NCBI GenBank assembly: GCA_002483765.1
Contig: DLIO01000139.1
Span: 18,100 to 46,235 of the forward strand
DNA length: 28,136 bases
From: Lentisphaeria bacterium UBA7640
GTDB lineage: Bacteria > Verrucomicrobiota > Lentisphaeria > Victivallales > Victivallaceae
Direction: 5' to 3'
A program made the position numbers and the translations under genes. Shown in pieces: positions 16,418-24,123 of this stretch (the first letter of the stretch is position 1; every line of letters starts with the position of its first letter). The notes beneath the pieces were generated by a model. The model searched no databases and was not told the origin of the DNA. It saw only the letters and a program-made list of their open reading frames with translations.

Positions 16418-17458
16418 TTAATTGGAAAACCAGTTTTGGGTTCTGTTGGCAATTTTCACCAGGATCAACATGACCGGGACTTCGACCAATACTCCGACAA
16501 TGGTAGCCAGCGCTACCGGCGAAGAAGCCCCGAAAACCGCAATCGCCACCGCGACGGACAATTCGAAAAAATTCGAGGCGCCGATCATGCCTGCCGGAGC
16601 GGCGACATTATAGGGAAGTTTGAGCCATCGGCAGGGTATATATGCGATAAAGAAGATCAAAAAGGTCTGGAGGATCAGCGGAACGGCAATCAGGATGATA
16701 TGCAGGGGATTATTCATGATCACATTACCCTGGAATGAGAAAATGATGATCAACGTCAACAGGAGCCCGCCGATGGTGACATGGTTGAATTTCGGAAGGA
16801 AAGTATTCTGAAAATAATCCAGGCCCCTCTTTCTCGTAATCATCCACCTGGTGATAATTCCTCCGGCCAACGGAATAACCACAAACAGCAGAACCGAAAG
16901 GATCAGCGTACTCCACGGAACTGAAACATCACTTAACCCCAACAGGAACTTGACTATGGGAATAAAGGCAATCAGGATGATCAGATCATTGGTGGCGACC
17001 TGAACGACGGTATAAGCAGGATTGCCTTTGGTCAAATGACTCCAGACGAAAACCATGGCCGTACAGGGAGCTGCTCCAAGCAAAACCGCGCCGGCAAGAT
17101 AATCCCGTGCCAGATCGGGAGCAATCCAGTTCCTGAATATCACATAGAAAAACAAGGCGGCAATTCCGTACATGGTGAATGGCTTGATCAGCCAGTTGAC
17201 GATCCAGGTTACAAACAGTCCCTTCGGATTTTTTCCGACATTCCTGATGCTTTCAAAATCTACTTTCATCATCATCGGATAAATCATCAGCCAGATTAGG
17301 ATGGCTATCGGTACAGACACCTGATAATACTCAAATTTGCCAAGGAACTCCGGAATGCCCGGCAGGAATTTACCGATCAGCACTCCGGCGACCATGCAGA
17401 GAATAACCCACACGGTAAGGTATTTTTCAAAAAATCCGATTCCACTTGTTTTGCTCAT
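16418..17458 (-). CDS. acr3: ACR3-family arsenite efflux transporter
   Basis: This is a 346-residue polytopic membrane protein with about ten hydrophobic segments. The ACR3 signature GAAPCTAMVFVWS contains the conserved C132 required for As(III) transport, and the C-terminal FELSVAVAIAVFGASSPVAL and GVLVEVPVML regions are also typical. It exports arsenite across the inner membrane using the proton gradient. Its ATG comes 2 nt after the arsC stop, with GAGGAG as ribosome site inside the arsC end, so reductase and pump are made together. Length is as expected for bacterial ACR3. Confidence 0.93.
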   Translation of the reverse strand: MSKTSGIGFFEKYLTVWVILCMVAGVLIGKFLPGIPEFLGKFEYYQVSVPIAILIWLMIYPMMMKVDFESIRNVGKNPKGLFVTWIVNWLIKPFTMYGIAALFFYVIFRNWIAPDLARDYLAGAVLLGAAPCTAMVFVWSHLTKGNPAYTVVQVATNDLIILIAFIPIVKFLLGLSDVSVPWSTLILSVLLFVVIPLAGGIITRWMITRKRGLDYFQNTFLPKFNHVTIGGLLLTLIIIFSFQGNVIMNNPLHIILIAVPLILQTFLIFFIAYIPCRWLKLPYNVAAPAGMIGASNFFELSVAVAIAVFGASSPVALATIVGVLVEVPVMLILVKIANRTQNWFSN

Positions 17459-17460
17459 AG

Positions 17461-17892
17461 CTACTCCTCAAATACAGAGGGTATTCTGTTGACATACGCT
17501 TTGATTTCATCGCGTACCCTGCGATAACAGCCCAGTTTTTCCTCTTCCGTAACGAACTGCTCCGCGCATTTGGGAGGATCGTCAAAACCGGCATGGATCA
17601 CTTTGGTGTTTCCGGGAAAGACGGGACAACTTTCATTGGCATTGCCGCATACCGTTACCACATAGTCAAATACCGTTTCCGGCAATTCGGCAACAAGTTT
17701 TGAATATTGAGCGGAGATGTCGACTCCGGATTCAGCCATCACCTTCACCGCATAGGGATTCAAGCCGTGCTTTTCAATTCCGGCAGAGTGCGCTTCGATG
17801 CTGTCGCTTTTGAGCGCTTTGGCCCAACCTTCCGCCATCTGGCTGCGACAACCGTTCCCGGTACATAAAAAAAGAATTTTCATGCGTTTCAT
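17461..17892 (-). CDS. arsC: Arsenate reductase, LMW-phosphatase (thioredoxin-coupled) type
   Basis: This is a 143-residue protein. The P-loop C10-TGNGC-R16-S gives the nucleophile C10, and the redox relay pair is C82 and C89 in VCGNANESCP. The general acid D105 is in HAGFDDPP. This is the S. aureus/B. subtilis type that reduces arsenate to arsenite with thioredoxin. The usual TGNSCRS is here TGNGCRS. The ATG at 17892 overlaps the stop of the upstream ArsG-like gene as ATGA, which decides the start. A longer open frame to 17973 lies inside that gene and is rejected. The product feeds ACR3 directly downstream. Confidence 0.92.
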   Translation of the reverse strand: MKRMKILFLCTGNGCRSQMAEGWAKALKSDSIEAHSAGIEKHGLNPYAVKVMAESGVDISAQYSKLVAELPETVFDYVVTVCGNANESCPVFPGNTKVIHAGFDDPPKCAEQFVTEEEKLGCYRRVRDEIKAYVNRIPSVFEE

Positions 17893-18581
17893 AATTTGAT
17901 TCCCAAAGTTACCGTGACCGTGAAATAGATTCCGACCAGCAGGAAGATGACGCCGGTGATTTTCTGCGCCCATTTTTCAAAAATAGTGATTTTGTTGTAG
18001 GCTTTGCCGATTTTGTTGGCTCCGAATGCCAGCATGAACGCGAAAAGCAGAACCGGCAGTCCCGTGGCGACGCCGTAAACCGTCGGCAGCAGGAAGCCGG
18101 ATTCGAACTTCACAGCCAGGGGCAGCAAACTGCCGAAGAACAACGCCGCCGAGGTCGGGCAAAGGGATAACGCGAAAACGATTCCCAATAAAACGGCTCC
18201 GAGGATACCCAGCTTCTCCACTCGCTTCCGCAGCTTTTCACCGATGCCGCCTGACGTTGACGGCAGAGTGATCAGCCGCAGGAGAACCATCGCCACCAGG
18301 ATCAGAAGCGGTCCCATGATCAGGTTCATGTACTTCTGAAGGGCATGGGAAAGCTCCGGGGCGGCCAGGAGTCCTTTTACCAGCAGGATGCCGAGCAGCG
18401 TGTAAGTCAGAGTTCGACCAAGTGTGTAGAGGAGCCCGGCGCCGAGCACCAACGGCACGGAGCCGACTCTACGGCCGACAAAGCTGATCGCCGCAATGTT
18501 GGTCGCCAGCGGACACGGACTGATCGAGGTCAGAAACCCCAGCCAGAACGCGGTCGCGATTGCAAGTGTCATTTCATCCAT
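17889..18581 (-). CDS. ArsG-like / CcdA-fold permease
   Basis: This is a 230-residue membrane protein with about six segments. The CcdA-type half motifs are GFLTSISPCPLATNIAAISF (C23) and LSLCPTSAALFFG (C141). Proteins with the SISPCPLATNIAAISF phrase are annotated as ArsG-type aromatic arsenical efflux permeases, and the adjacent upstream gene encodes an ArsF-like domain, supporting arsEFG-like function. CcdA-fold proteins more generally move electrons across the membrane, so redox export to the upstream thioredoxin-like protein is the main alternative. It starts 7 nt after the upstream stop and overlaps arsC by 4 nt. A fossil of a second copy lies at 14376-14531. Confidence 0.82.
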   Translation of the reverse strand: MDEMTLAIATAFWLGFLTSISPCPLATNIAAISFVGRRVGSVPLVLGAGLLYTLGRTLTYTLLGILLVKGLLAAPELSHALQKYMNLIMGPLLILVAMVLLRLITLPSTSGGIGEKLRKRVEKLGILGAVLLGIVFALSLCPTSAALFFGSLLPLAVKFESGFLLPTVYGVATGLPVLLFAFMLAFGANKIGKAYNKITIFEKWAQKITGVIFLLVGIYFTVTVTLGIKL

Positions 18582-18588
18582 TCACAAA

Positions 18589-19422
18589 TTACTCCGCCAG
18601 CATTTTGTCCAGGCCGTTTTGAATATATTCCGTGAATTTGGCCGGTTCGCGAACGAGGGGCCAGACCGCATCGAATTTTTCATATTTGTCGCCTTTCTGC
18701 ATGACCACGCTGCGGGTACTCAACTCAAAATCCTTGATGAAGTGTTCGTTTTCCGACGACTCAACATTGACCGAACGCATGACCACTTTACCATCGGCAA
18801 TTTGAGCGGAATATTTGCCTGAAATTGCTTGTTTGGTCAGTTCTTCGATTTTATTGCAGGTCATACAGCGCTGGTTGCCGTGAAAATAGTAAACCACCAC
18901 TGTATCTTTTGATACCGGAACCGCCGAATTTTCAATGTTCATACCGCTTTCCGCGCCGTCCGTTTTGCTGGACTTCATTTCACGCGCCACCATTGCGATG
19001 ATACTGAAAACAACCAGAACCAGCAGTAAAATCGTCAGGATTTTCTTCCCGTTACCTTTTGCGCCACCGGCGCAGCAGGATGCCGATTCAGTACCGCCGG
19101 TGCAACAGGATGCCGAAGCGGTTTTATCTCTGCAACAGCCAGGCTCGTTTTCTGTTTTCGCAGAAGTGGAAACTGTTGCAGTTGACGCATCACCTTTCAG
19201 ATATTTAGCGATTTCATCCGGTGAAAGTACCTTGCCGGTACTGACGATTTTCCCGTCGATTCCCATAGCCGGAGTCATCATCACTCCGGCATCGGTAATG
19301 GCATTTATGTCAGTGACTTTTTCAATCTCAGCGCTCAGGCCGGTTGACTGAATCGCCGCTTCCGCATTCGCCGCGAGTTTTTTGCACTTGTCGCATCCGC
19401 TGCCGTAAATTTGAATTTTCAT
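18589..19422 (-). CDS. Fusion: thioredoxin-fold domain, Cys-rich linker, TM, ArsF-like domain
   Basis: This 277-residue protein has four parts. Residues 1-76 form a small thioredoxin-like fold of the TM0996/MTH895 type with C10-DK-C13 and a cis-proline at P51 (MMTPAM). Residues 90-122 carry three CC pairs (96-97, 106-107, 116-117) in an imperfect repeat, CCTGGTESASCC. A hydrophobic segment spans about 127-146. Residues 170-277 resemble the nitroreductase subunit ArsF (VVVYYFHGNQRCMTC with C186/C189, then VMQKGDKYEKFDAVW). The order places the first domain in the cytoplasm and the ArsF-like domain outside. It lies directly upstream of the ArsG-like permease, so together they could replace arsE, arsF and arsG. 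AGGAGA is present 8 nt before ATG. Confidence 0.8.
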   Translation of the reverse strand: MKIQIYGSGCDKCKKLAANAEAAIQSTGLSAEIEKVTDINAITDAGVMMTPAMGIDGKIVSTGKVLSPDEIAKYLKGDASTATVSTSAKTENEPGCCRDKTASASCCTGGTESASCCAGGAKGNGKKILTILLLVLVVFSIIAMVAREMKSSKTDGAESGMNIENSAVPVSKDTVVVYYFHGNQRCMTCNKIEELTKQAISGKYSAQIADGKVVMRSVNVESSENEHFIKDFELSTRSVVMQKGDKYEKFDAVWPLVREPAKFTEYIQNGLDKMLAE

Positions 19423-19442
19423 GATCGTTTCTCCTGTCTAAG

Positions 19443-20351
19443 TTATGTTAAAAAATAGTTGAACATATAGCCGCCGATGACCGCGGTCAGAAATACCAGC
19501 GCCACGATTCCGGCCACGACTCTGGCTTTGAAGATCGACAACAGCATTGACATTTCCGGGATCGCCATCCCGGCACCGCCGATGATCAGCGCGATCACCG
19601 CTCCAAGGTTCATACCTTTTTGCGCCAGCGCCAGCCCGATGGGAATGGCGCTCTCGGTCCGGATGTAAAGTGGAATACCGAGTAATGCGGCAATCGGAAT
19701 CGAAAAAACATTGTCCGGCCCGGCCAGCTTCAGCACCCATTCCTGCGGGATATAGCCGTAGATCACGGCTCCGATGGCCGTACCGATAACCAGATAAACC
19801 AGCACCGAAAGCAGATCACTGTAAGCTGTTTTGAATGCCGATTTCAGCTTTGCCTTGAAGCCGATTGTCGCTGTTTCCTGAGTATTATCATCGCAGCAGC
19901 CGGATGTTTTTCGTTCGACGATTTTACGGACATAGCGGTCCGTGCGAAGGATCTGCATGATCCAGCCTCCTGCCAAGGCGGTAAAGAAGCAGACAATAAA
20001 ATAAATCAGGCAGGCTTTCCAACCCATCAACGTCCAGACCATGCCAACGATAATCGGGTTCAGCAATGGCGACACCAGCAGAAAAGTCATGATCGGCCCG
20101 ATCCGCACCCCGGCATTGAGCAATCCCAACGTCATCGGTACGGTCGAACAGGCACAAAACGGCGTTACACTACCCAATATCGCCGACAATAAGTATCCCG
20201 TCGGTCCTTTCCGTCCGAGCAGTTTCTGCAGTTTGTCATGCGGAATGTACTGCAGAACCAGCGCCACCACGGTACTGATCGACAGGAAAAGCAAAACCAG
20301 CTCCAGAAAGATGAAGCCAAAGTATCCTAATGTATCCAATAATGTATTCAT
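19443..20351 (-). CDS. Permease of the DUF318/UPF0718 (ArsP-related) family
   Basis: This is a 302-residue membrane protein in two repeated halves of about four segments. The first half carries SVTPFCACSTVPMTLGLLNA (C66, C68), the thiol motif of ArsP-type and SO_0444-type permeases. The second half repeats the pattern without cysteines (LLGIPLYIRTESAIPIGLAL). The cytoplasmic loop between the halves contains CC at 152-153. ArsP exports trivalent organoarsenicals, while SO_0444-type relatives are proposed for other metals. Arsenic is favoured by context. TGGAGA lies just before the ATG. It follows a 111-nt gap after the other permease of the operon, in which a small CC-rich ORF lies. Confidence 0.85.
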   Translation of the reverse strand: MNTLLDTLGYFGFIFLELVLLFLSISTVVALVLQYIPHDKLQKLLGRKGPTGYLLSAILGSVTPFCACSTVPMTLGLLNAGVRIGPIMTFLLVSPLLNPIIVGMVWTLMGWKACLIYFIVCFFTALAGGWIMQILRTDRYVRKIVERKTSGCCDDNTQETATIGFKAKLKSAFKTAYSDLLSVLVYLVIGTAIGAVIYGYIPQEWVLKLAGPDNVFSIPIAALLGIPLYIRTESAIPIGLALAQKGMNLGAVIALIIGGAGMAIPEMSMLLSIFKARVVAGIVALVFLTAVIGGYMFNYFLT

Positions 20352-20393
20352 AAATTCTCCAGTTTAATGTGTTGAGGTAATGTCAATAGTACC

Positions 20394-20459
20394 TCAAACG
20401 GGCGGAGAAAGTGCAAACCCGAACCGGTTACAGCAGATTGGATTTTTGCAGCAATTCAT
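20394..20459 (-). CDS. Possible 21-residue Cys-rich small ORF
   Basis: Three nucleotides after the stop of the 431-residue permease, in the same reading frame, an ATG opens a 21-codon ORF, MNCCKNPICC followed by NRFGFALSPPV. GGGAG lies about 9 nt before the ATG inside the permease end, giving a usable ribosome site. The two CC pairs echo the cysteine tails of the other operon proteins. It is either a real thiol peptide or a permease tail that was cut off by the TAA stop. Short length makes chance occurrence possible. Confidence 0.35.
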   Translation of the reverse strand: MNCCKNPICCNRFGFALSPPV

Positions 20460-20462
20460 CTG

Positions 20463-21758
20463 TTACAGGCTCCCGAATATAAAGCCGCATATGGTTGAAA
20501 ACAGGACGACCAACGTTACGAATGCAAATGTTTTTTTGAAGCCGAGAACACCGTTGATCACCAGCATGCTCGGCAGCGACAGCGCCGGCCCGGCCAGCAG
20601 CAGAGCCAATGCCGGTCCTTTGCCCATGCCGGCGCCGATCAATCCTTCCAGAATCGGCACTTCGGTCAACGTGGCGAAGTACATGAATGCTCCGGCAAAT
20701 GAAGCGAATAAATTTGCCATTAAAGAGTTGCCGCCAACCGATTCTGCAATATATTCACCAGGGATTAGACCCTCGTGCCCGACTCGACCAAGCAATAATC
20801 CTGCAATCAATACGCCAAATAACAATAATGGCATAATTTTTTTCGCAAAGTCCCAACTGGTTTCAAACCAGTTTTTCAGTTCAGTATCTTTTTCTGTACT
20901 GGTGAATATCCCGATTCCAAGAAATCCGGCAGTAAACGCCAGTAATGGATTAGCGGGAAATAGTATTGCCAGTGCGATGACTGGAATCCCAATGGCGCTT
21001 AGTTTCCAAGGTTTTAGCCCATAATAACGCACTAACATAAAACCTAAAATCACTGCCGAAATTGAAGTCAAATACCATTTAAGACTCCAGATCGCATTCC
21101 AGAGTCCTTCGCTTTCTTCGGTCTTGCCGAGATTTGCGAAAACCAAAATTGCTACCATACTGCCGATATAAACGGTATTTTGCCACAAAGGATGGGAAAC
21201 TTCTAATTCTGGTTCATTAGCAGCGAGGCGAGCTTTTTCCGTTTCTTCTTTGTAGAAAATCAGATGCATGCCCAAACCAATTACGATTGACATTGCGATC
21301 GCTCCGATGGCGCGCGCAATGCCGAGTTCAAAACCCAACACTCGGGCAGTTAACACAATCGCCATGATATTGATGGCAGGGCCAGAATAAAGGAAAGCCG
21401 ACGCTGGGCCAAGGCCGGCACCCATTTTGTAAATTCCGGCAAATAGTGGTAGAATAGTGCAGGAACAAACCGCCAAAATTGATCCAGACACTGAGGCGAC
21501 TAAATAAGCCAGCCATTTTTTAGCTTTCGGGCCGAGATAACGCATGACTGCGCCTTGACTGATAAAAACCCCGATTGCGCCAGCAATAAAAAATGCCGGA
21601 ATCAAGCACAATAACACGTGTTCACGCGCATACCATTTCGTTAGTTCAAGAGACTCGAGAACGGCATTATTGAAGCGTACGGAGCCGACTGGCAGATAAA
21701 AAAAGAGTAAAAATCCACCAGTTAAAATGGTCAGCGGTTTCCATTGTGTTTTCCACAT
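20463..21758 (-). CDS. arsP: ArsP-like permease, DUF318 family; gene mosaic in base composition
   Basis: This 431-residue polytopic membrane protein is the larger DUF318 type. The thiol motif is C98-S-C100 in ILAVCSCTILPLFAGIYKMG, followed by GPASAFLYSGPAINIMAI. The C-terminal half repeats the fold with TLTEVPILEGLIGAGMGKGP and LLAGPALSLPS. ArsP proteins pump trivalent methyl or aromatic arsenicals. AAGGAAA lies 8 nt before ATG, and the gene starts 33 nt after arsR. The gene changes from AT-rich codons in its 5' two thirds to strongly GC-rich codons in its last quarter, with the turn between about 20640 and 20820 (residues ~313-373). The frame is intact across the turn, so a recombinant but full-length protein is expected. 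Arsenical specificity is inferred from context. Confidence 0.85.
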   Translation of the reverse strand: MWKTQWKPLTILTGGFLLFFYLPVGSVRFNNAVLESLELTKWYAREHVLLCLIPAFFIAGAIGVFISQGAVMRYLGPKAKKWLAYLVASVSGSILAVCSCTILPLFAGIYKMGAGLGPASAFLYSGPAINIMAIVLTARVLGFELGIARAIGAIAMSIVIGLGMHLIFYKEETEKARLAANEPELEVSHPLWQNTVYIGSMVAILVFANLGKTEESEGLWNAIWSLKWYLTSISAVILGFMLVRYYGLKPWKLSAIGIPVIALAILFPANPLLAFTAGFLGIGIFTSTEKDTELKNWFETSWDFAKKIMPLLLFGVLIAGLLLGRVGHEGLIPGEYIAESVGGNSLMANLFASFAGAFMYFATLTEVPILEGLIGAGMGKGPALALLLAGPALSLPSMLVINGVLGFKKTFAFVTLVVLFSTICGFIFGSL

Positions 21759-21791
21759 GATGATTTTCCTTAAATATTTAGCATTAATGAA

Positions 21792-22076
21792 TTATAGGGT
21801 TTTTAAACAATCAATAAAACTAGTAACACAGAGACAGGATAATTTATAATAAACCTGTTTTCCCCGTTTGTCATCTTCAACGACTCCTGCCCGTTTCAAC
21901 ACTTGGAGGTGTTGAGAAATGGTCGAGAAATCCACTCCCACGGCATCCACAAACTCACAGACACAATGTTCTTTGCCGTCAGCGAGTTGTTCGACAATCC
22001 ACAATCTGGTTTGATGTCCAAGTGCTTTAAAGATCGCGGCTTCTTTTTCGTAGCTGTTCTTTTCAAATATAAGCAT
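21792..22076 (-). CDS. arsR: ArsR-family metalloregulatory repressor
   Basis: This is a 94-residue winged-helix protein of the SmtB/ArsR family. The As(III)-sensing pair is C38 and C40 in EHCVCEF at the start of the recognition-helix region, followed by FSTISQHLQVLKRAGVV. A further C81-x-C83 near the C-terminus may complete a three-cysteine site. It releases its operator on arsenite binding. It is the first gene of the operon, with two AGGAAA ribosome-type sites in tandem just upstream, and a large palindrome at 22097-22130 that overlaps its probable promoter. Its codons match the AT-rich flanks, not the GC-rich downstream genes. Confidence 0.92.
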   Translation of the reverse strand: MLIFEKNSYEKEAAIFKALGHQTRLWIVEQLADGKEHCVCEFVDAVGVDFSTISQHLQVLKRAGVVEDDKRGKQVYYKLSCLCVTSFIDCLKTL

Positions 22077-22096
22077 TCTATTTTCCTATTTTCCTA

Positions 22097-22130
22097 TTTT
22101 GTCATTTGGTAATATGACCTAATGACAAAA
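22097..22130 (-). promoter_or_regulatory. ArsR operator palindrome and promoter
   Basis: A 34-bp interrupted palindrome has outer arms TTTTGTCATT and AATGACAAAA (perfect) and inner GGT/ACC around AATATG. It lies 20 nt upstream of arsR. On the minus strand TTGCAA (22137-22132), a 16-nt spacer and CATATT form a plausible -35/-10, placing the palindrome across the promoter as expected for autorepression by ArsR. Confidence 0.7.
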
Positions 22131-22232
22131 TATTGCAAGAATAGTTTTAAGATTTTTAAGAATAATTTTTCTGTTTTAAGATCGTGACGATATTTTATAA
22201 ACTCATATCAACACTCTGTAAATGTTGTCTAT

Positions 22233-22263
22233 AATTCACGCGCGCATAATGCGCGCGCTAATT
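22233..22263. repeat. GC-rich palindromic repeat, copy C
   Basis: The arms AATTCACGCGCGCAT and ATGCGCGCGCTAATT surround a central A, with two mismatched positions. It lies between arsR and the end of the radical SAM fusion gene, both on the minus strand, so it could insulate the ars promoter from upstream transcription. No gene is seen in 22077-22345. Confidence 0.85.
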
Positions 22264-22345
22264 CAGTACACAAATTATCTCAATTATTCTTTTCTTTTTC
22301 TGCAGTTTTTGCATTTCGTGTGGTTAAATTATCTCCGGTTTCTGT

Positions 22346-24016
22346 TCATTCTTTGAACCATTTTGGTATGCCACGTTTGCGGAGTTTGTTGACAATGCGT
22401 TGGCGCAGAGATTTTATTTGGGTGGTGGAATGGCACAGGCCAGGGTCACGCCACGGTATTCCGGCGGTAGATTTAAGGATGATATTCGAGTTTTTATCAG
22501 CGAGTTCGTTTATTCCTGAACGTTGTGCAATGATGCCACCGCGACGTCGGCCAAACGCTTTCGTTTCTGCAACGCCAAAACCTAGTTGTAAAAAAGCACC
22601 AAGCACCGGATACGCGGATGAATAGGTGGTAATTACTCCATCAGGTTTTAGAACTCGTTTAAGTTCACGAATGAAGTCATAACTCCACAATTCTGGGTTG
22701 GTATCGGGGGAAAATCCATCCATGAAGATTATATCGAAATGTTGCGAGGGCAGTGTTTGCACCGAGTCGCGCGCATCGCCATGTAGCAAACGTATGTTTC
22801 CCCAAACACTATTTTTCTGTAATGTCGCGATCATTTTATAGTGAAGCGATTCTGGCTCGAATAACTTTAACGCAGCGTCTAAAGTCCGCAGATCTTTTTC
22901 TAGCGTGATAATTTCTACCGTCGGATTGGCTTCGAGCGCCGCGGCGGCGTTGTATCCGAGTCCGAATCCGATATCTAGTAACCGTGGATTTTTCAGTTCG
23001 GCGATTTTTGACGGCTGAACAAATTTTATGATTGCTTCAGTCTTTGCGCCAGCAACGCTGTGAAAATGTTGATGATATTCAGGATGATAAAGGGTTGGAC
23101 TGCCGTCGGCGGTAATTATGCGCATGCCATCACCGCCAGCCATTAAACCCTGCACGTAACTGATGAATTGACTTTTTTTCATCCACCATTTAGGAGCGAT
23201 AACCGGTTCAAAACTAGGATCAGCCATTAGTCTCATCACTAGCCAATCATCCGGTAATTGATGTAGGAAGCGAACAGCCGCCGCTGCATATTCGTATTCG
23301 TTTAATGGTTCCACCTCAATCTCTTTGGCGGCATACATTGTTGCTAACGGCGTATTGCGTAAAATCATTAGCTGATGCAATTTCACGGCTTGGAACGGCA
23401 ACGTTCTTAAGTCCGCGGCCGTTTGGTCAAAATCCGCAATAGTTTCGCCCGGTAAGCCCAGAATAATATGTGCGGCAGTTTTTATATTACGTGCTGCCAA
23501 TGCTGTGGCCGCTTGGCGTACGGCATCAAAGTCATGGCCACGCCGAATCAGTTCAAGAGTCCGATTATTCGAAGTCTGCACTCCAATTTCAATCCAGAGT
23601 TCATAGCGTTTCCCAAGTTCTTCGAGCAAGTCTAGGATTTCTGGACCTAAACAATCGGGGCGAGTCGCGATGATTACCATTTGAAAATCTGCCAGTGCCA
23701 ATGCTTCTTCGTACCATGCGCGTAGCTGTTTTGGATCGCCGTAAGTATTGGTGAATGATTGGAAATAAGCAATATAACCAGCATTGCCGCGATAACGACG
23801 CTGCACGTATTCGAGTCCAGCTGAGACCTGTTCTTTTAGCGAAAAATTATGGCGTAAATGGCGCGCGCGATTGCCGTCCGAAGCACAGTAGATACAGCCG
23901 ATGCCACCGGATTTTTCACGATTGGGACAGCTTAGCGGTAGATCAATGGCAATACGGTGAAGTGGTTTTCCATATTTTCCATGCAAGTATTCGCTGAATA
24001 GTTTAATGTTTTTCAT
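22346..24016 (-). CDS. Radical SAM (YhcC/YtqA type) fused to MnmC-type methyltransferase; probable tRNA wobble uridine enzyme
   Basis: This is a 556-residue fusion. Residues 1-~320 are a radical SAM domain with cluster cysteines C30, C41 and C44 (LSCPNREKSGGIGCIYC) and the YhcC-family phrases YFQSFTNTY and LGLPGET. Residues ~340-495 are a SAM methyltransferase with LLDIGFGLGYNA (346-357) and the MnmC signature MDGFSPDTNPELW (432-444). In Bacillus the neighbouring genes ytqA and ytqB encode a radical SAM protein and a methyltransferase that finish mnm5s2U34 in tRNA from the carboxymethylaminomethyl form. This fusion puts equivalent activities in one chain, using an MnmC(m)-like rather than a YtqB-like second half. 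The FAD oxidase half of E. coli MnmC is absent, consistent with replacement by the radical SAM domain. The substrate assignment is inference. Confidence 0.85.
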   Translation of the reverse strand: MKNIKLFSEYLHGKYGKPLHRIAIDLPLSCPNREKSGGIGCIYCASDGNRARHLRHNFSLKEQVSAGLEYVQRRYRGNAGYIAYFQSFTNTYGDPKQLRAWYEEALALADFQMVIIATRPDCLGPEILDLLEELGKRYELWIEIGVQTSNNRTLELIRRGHDFDAVRQAATALAARNIKTAAHIILGLPGETIADFDQTAADLRTLPFQAVKLHQLMILRNTPLATMYAAKEIEVEPLNEYEYAAAAVRFLHQLPDDWLVMRLMADPSFEPVIAPKWWMKKSQFISYVQGLMAGGDGMRIITADGSPTLYHPEYHQHFHSVAGAKTEAIIKFVQPSKIAELKNPRLLDIGFGLGYNAAAALEANPTVEIITLEKDLRTLDAALKLFEPESLHYKMIATLQKNSVWGNIRLLHGDARDSVQTLPSQHFDIIFMDGFSPDTNPELWSYDFIRELKRVLKPDGVITTYSSAYPVLGAFLQLGFGVAETKAFGRRRGGIIAQRSGINELADKNSNIILKSTAGIPWRDPGLCHSTTQIKSLRQRIVNKLRKRGIPKWFKE

Positions 24017-24123
24017 GACGCAGAATAACTCGAAAATTAAATAAAATCAAATATCAAATTGATTTTTGTTCAATTTCAATTACTTTTAAAGAGTATTCGT
24101 GATTAACCCAAGGAGATTAAATT

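Noticed and set aside
17893..17973. N-terminal extension of arsC
   Set aside because: The extension lies inside the ArsG-like gene and is not ArsC-like. The ATGA overlap and the P-loop position fix the start at 17892.
18935..19351. Plus-strand open frame opposite the Trx/ArsF fusion gene
   Set aside because: It is antisense to a well-supported gene and its composition mirrors that gene. No domain is visible.
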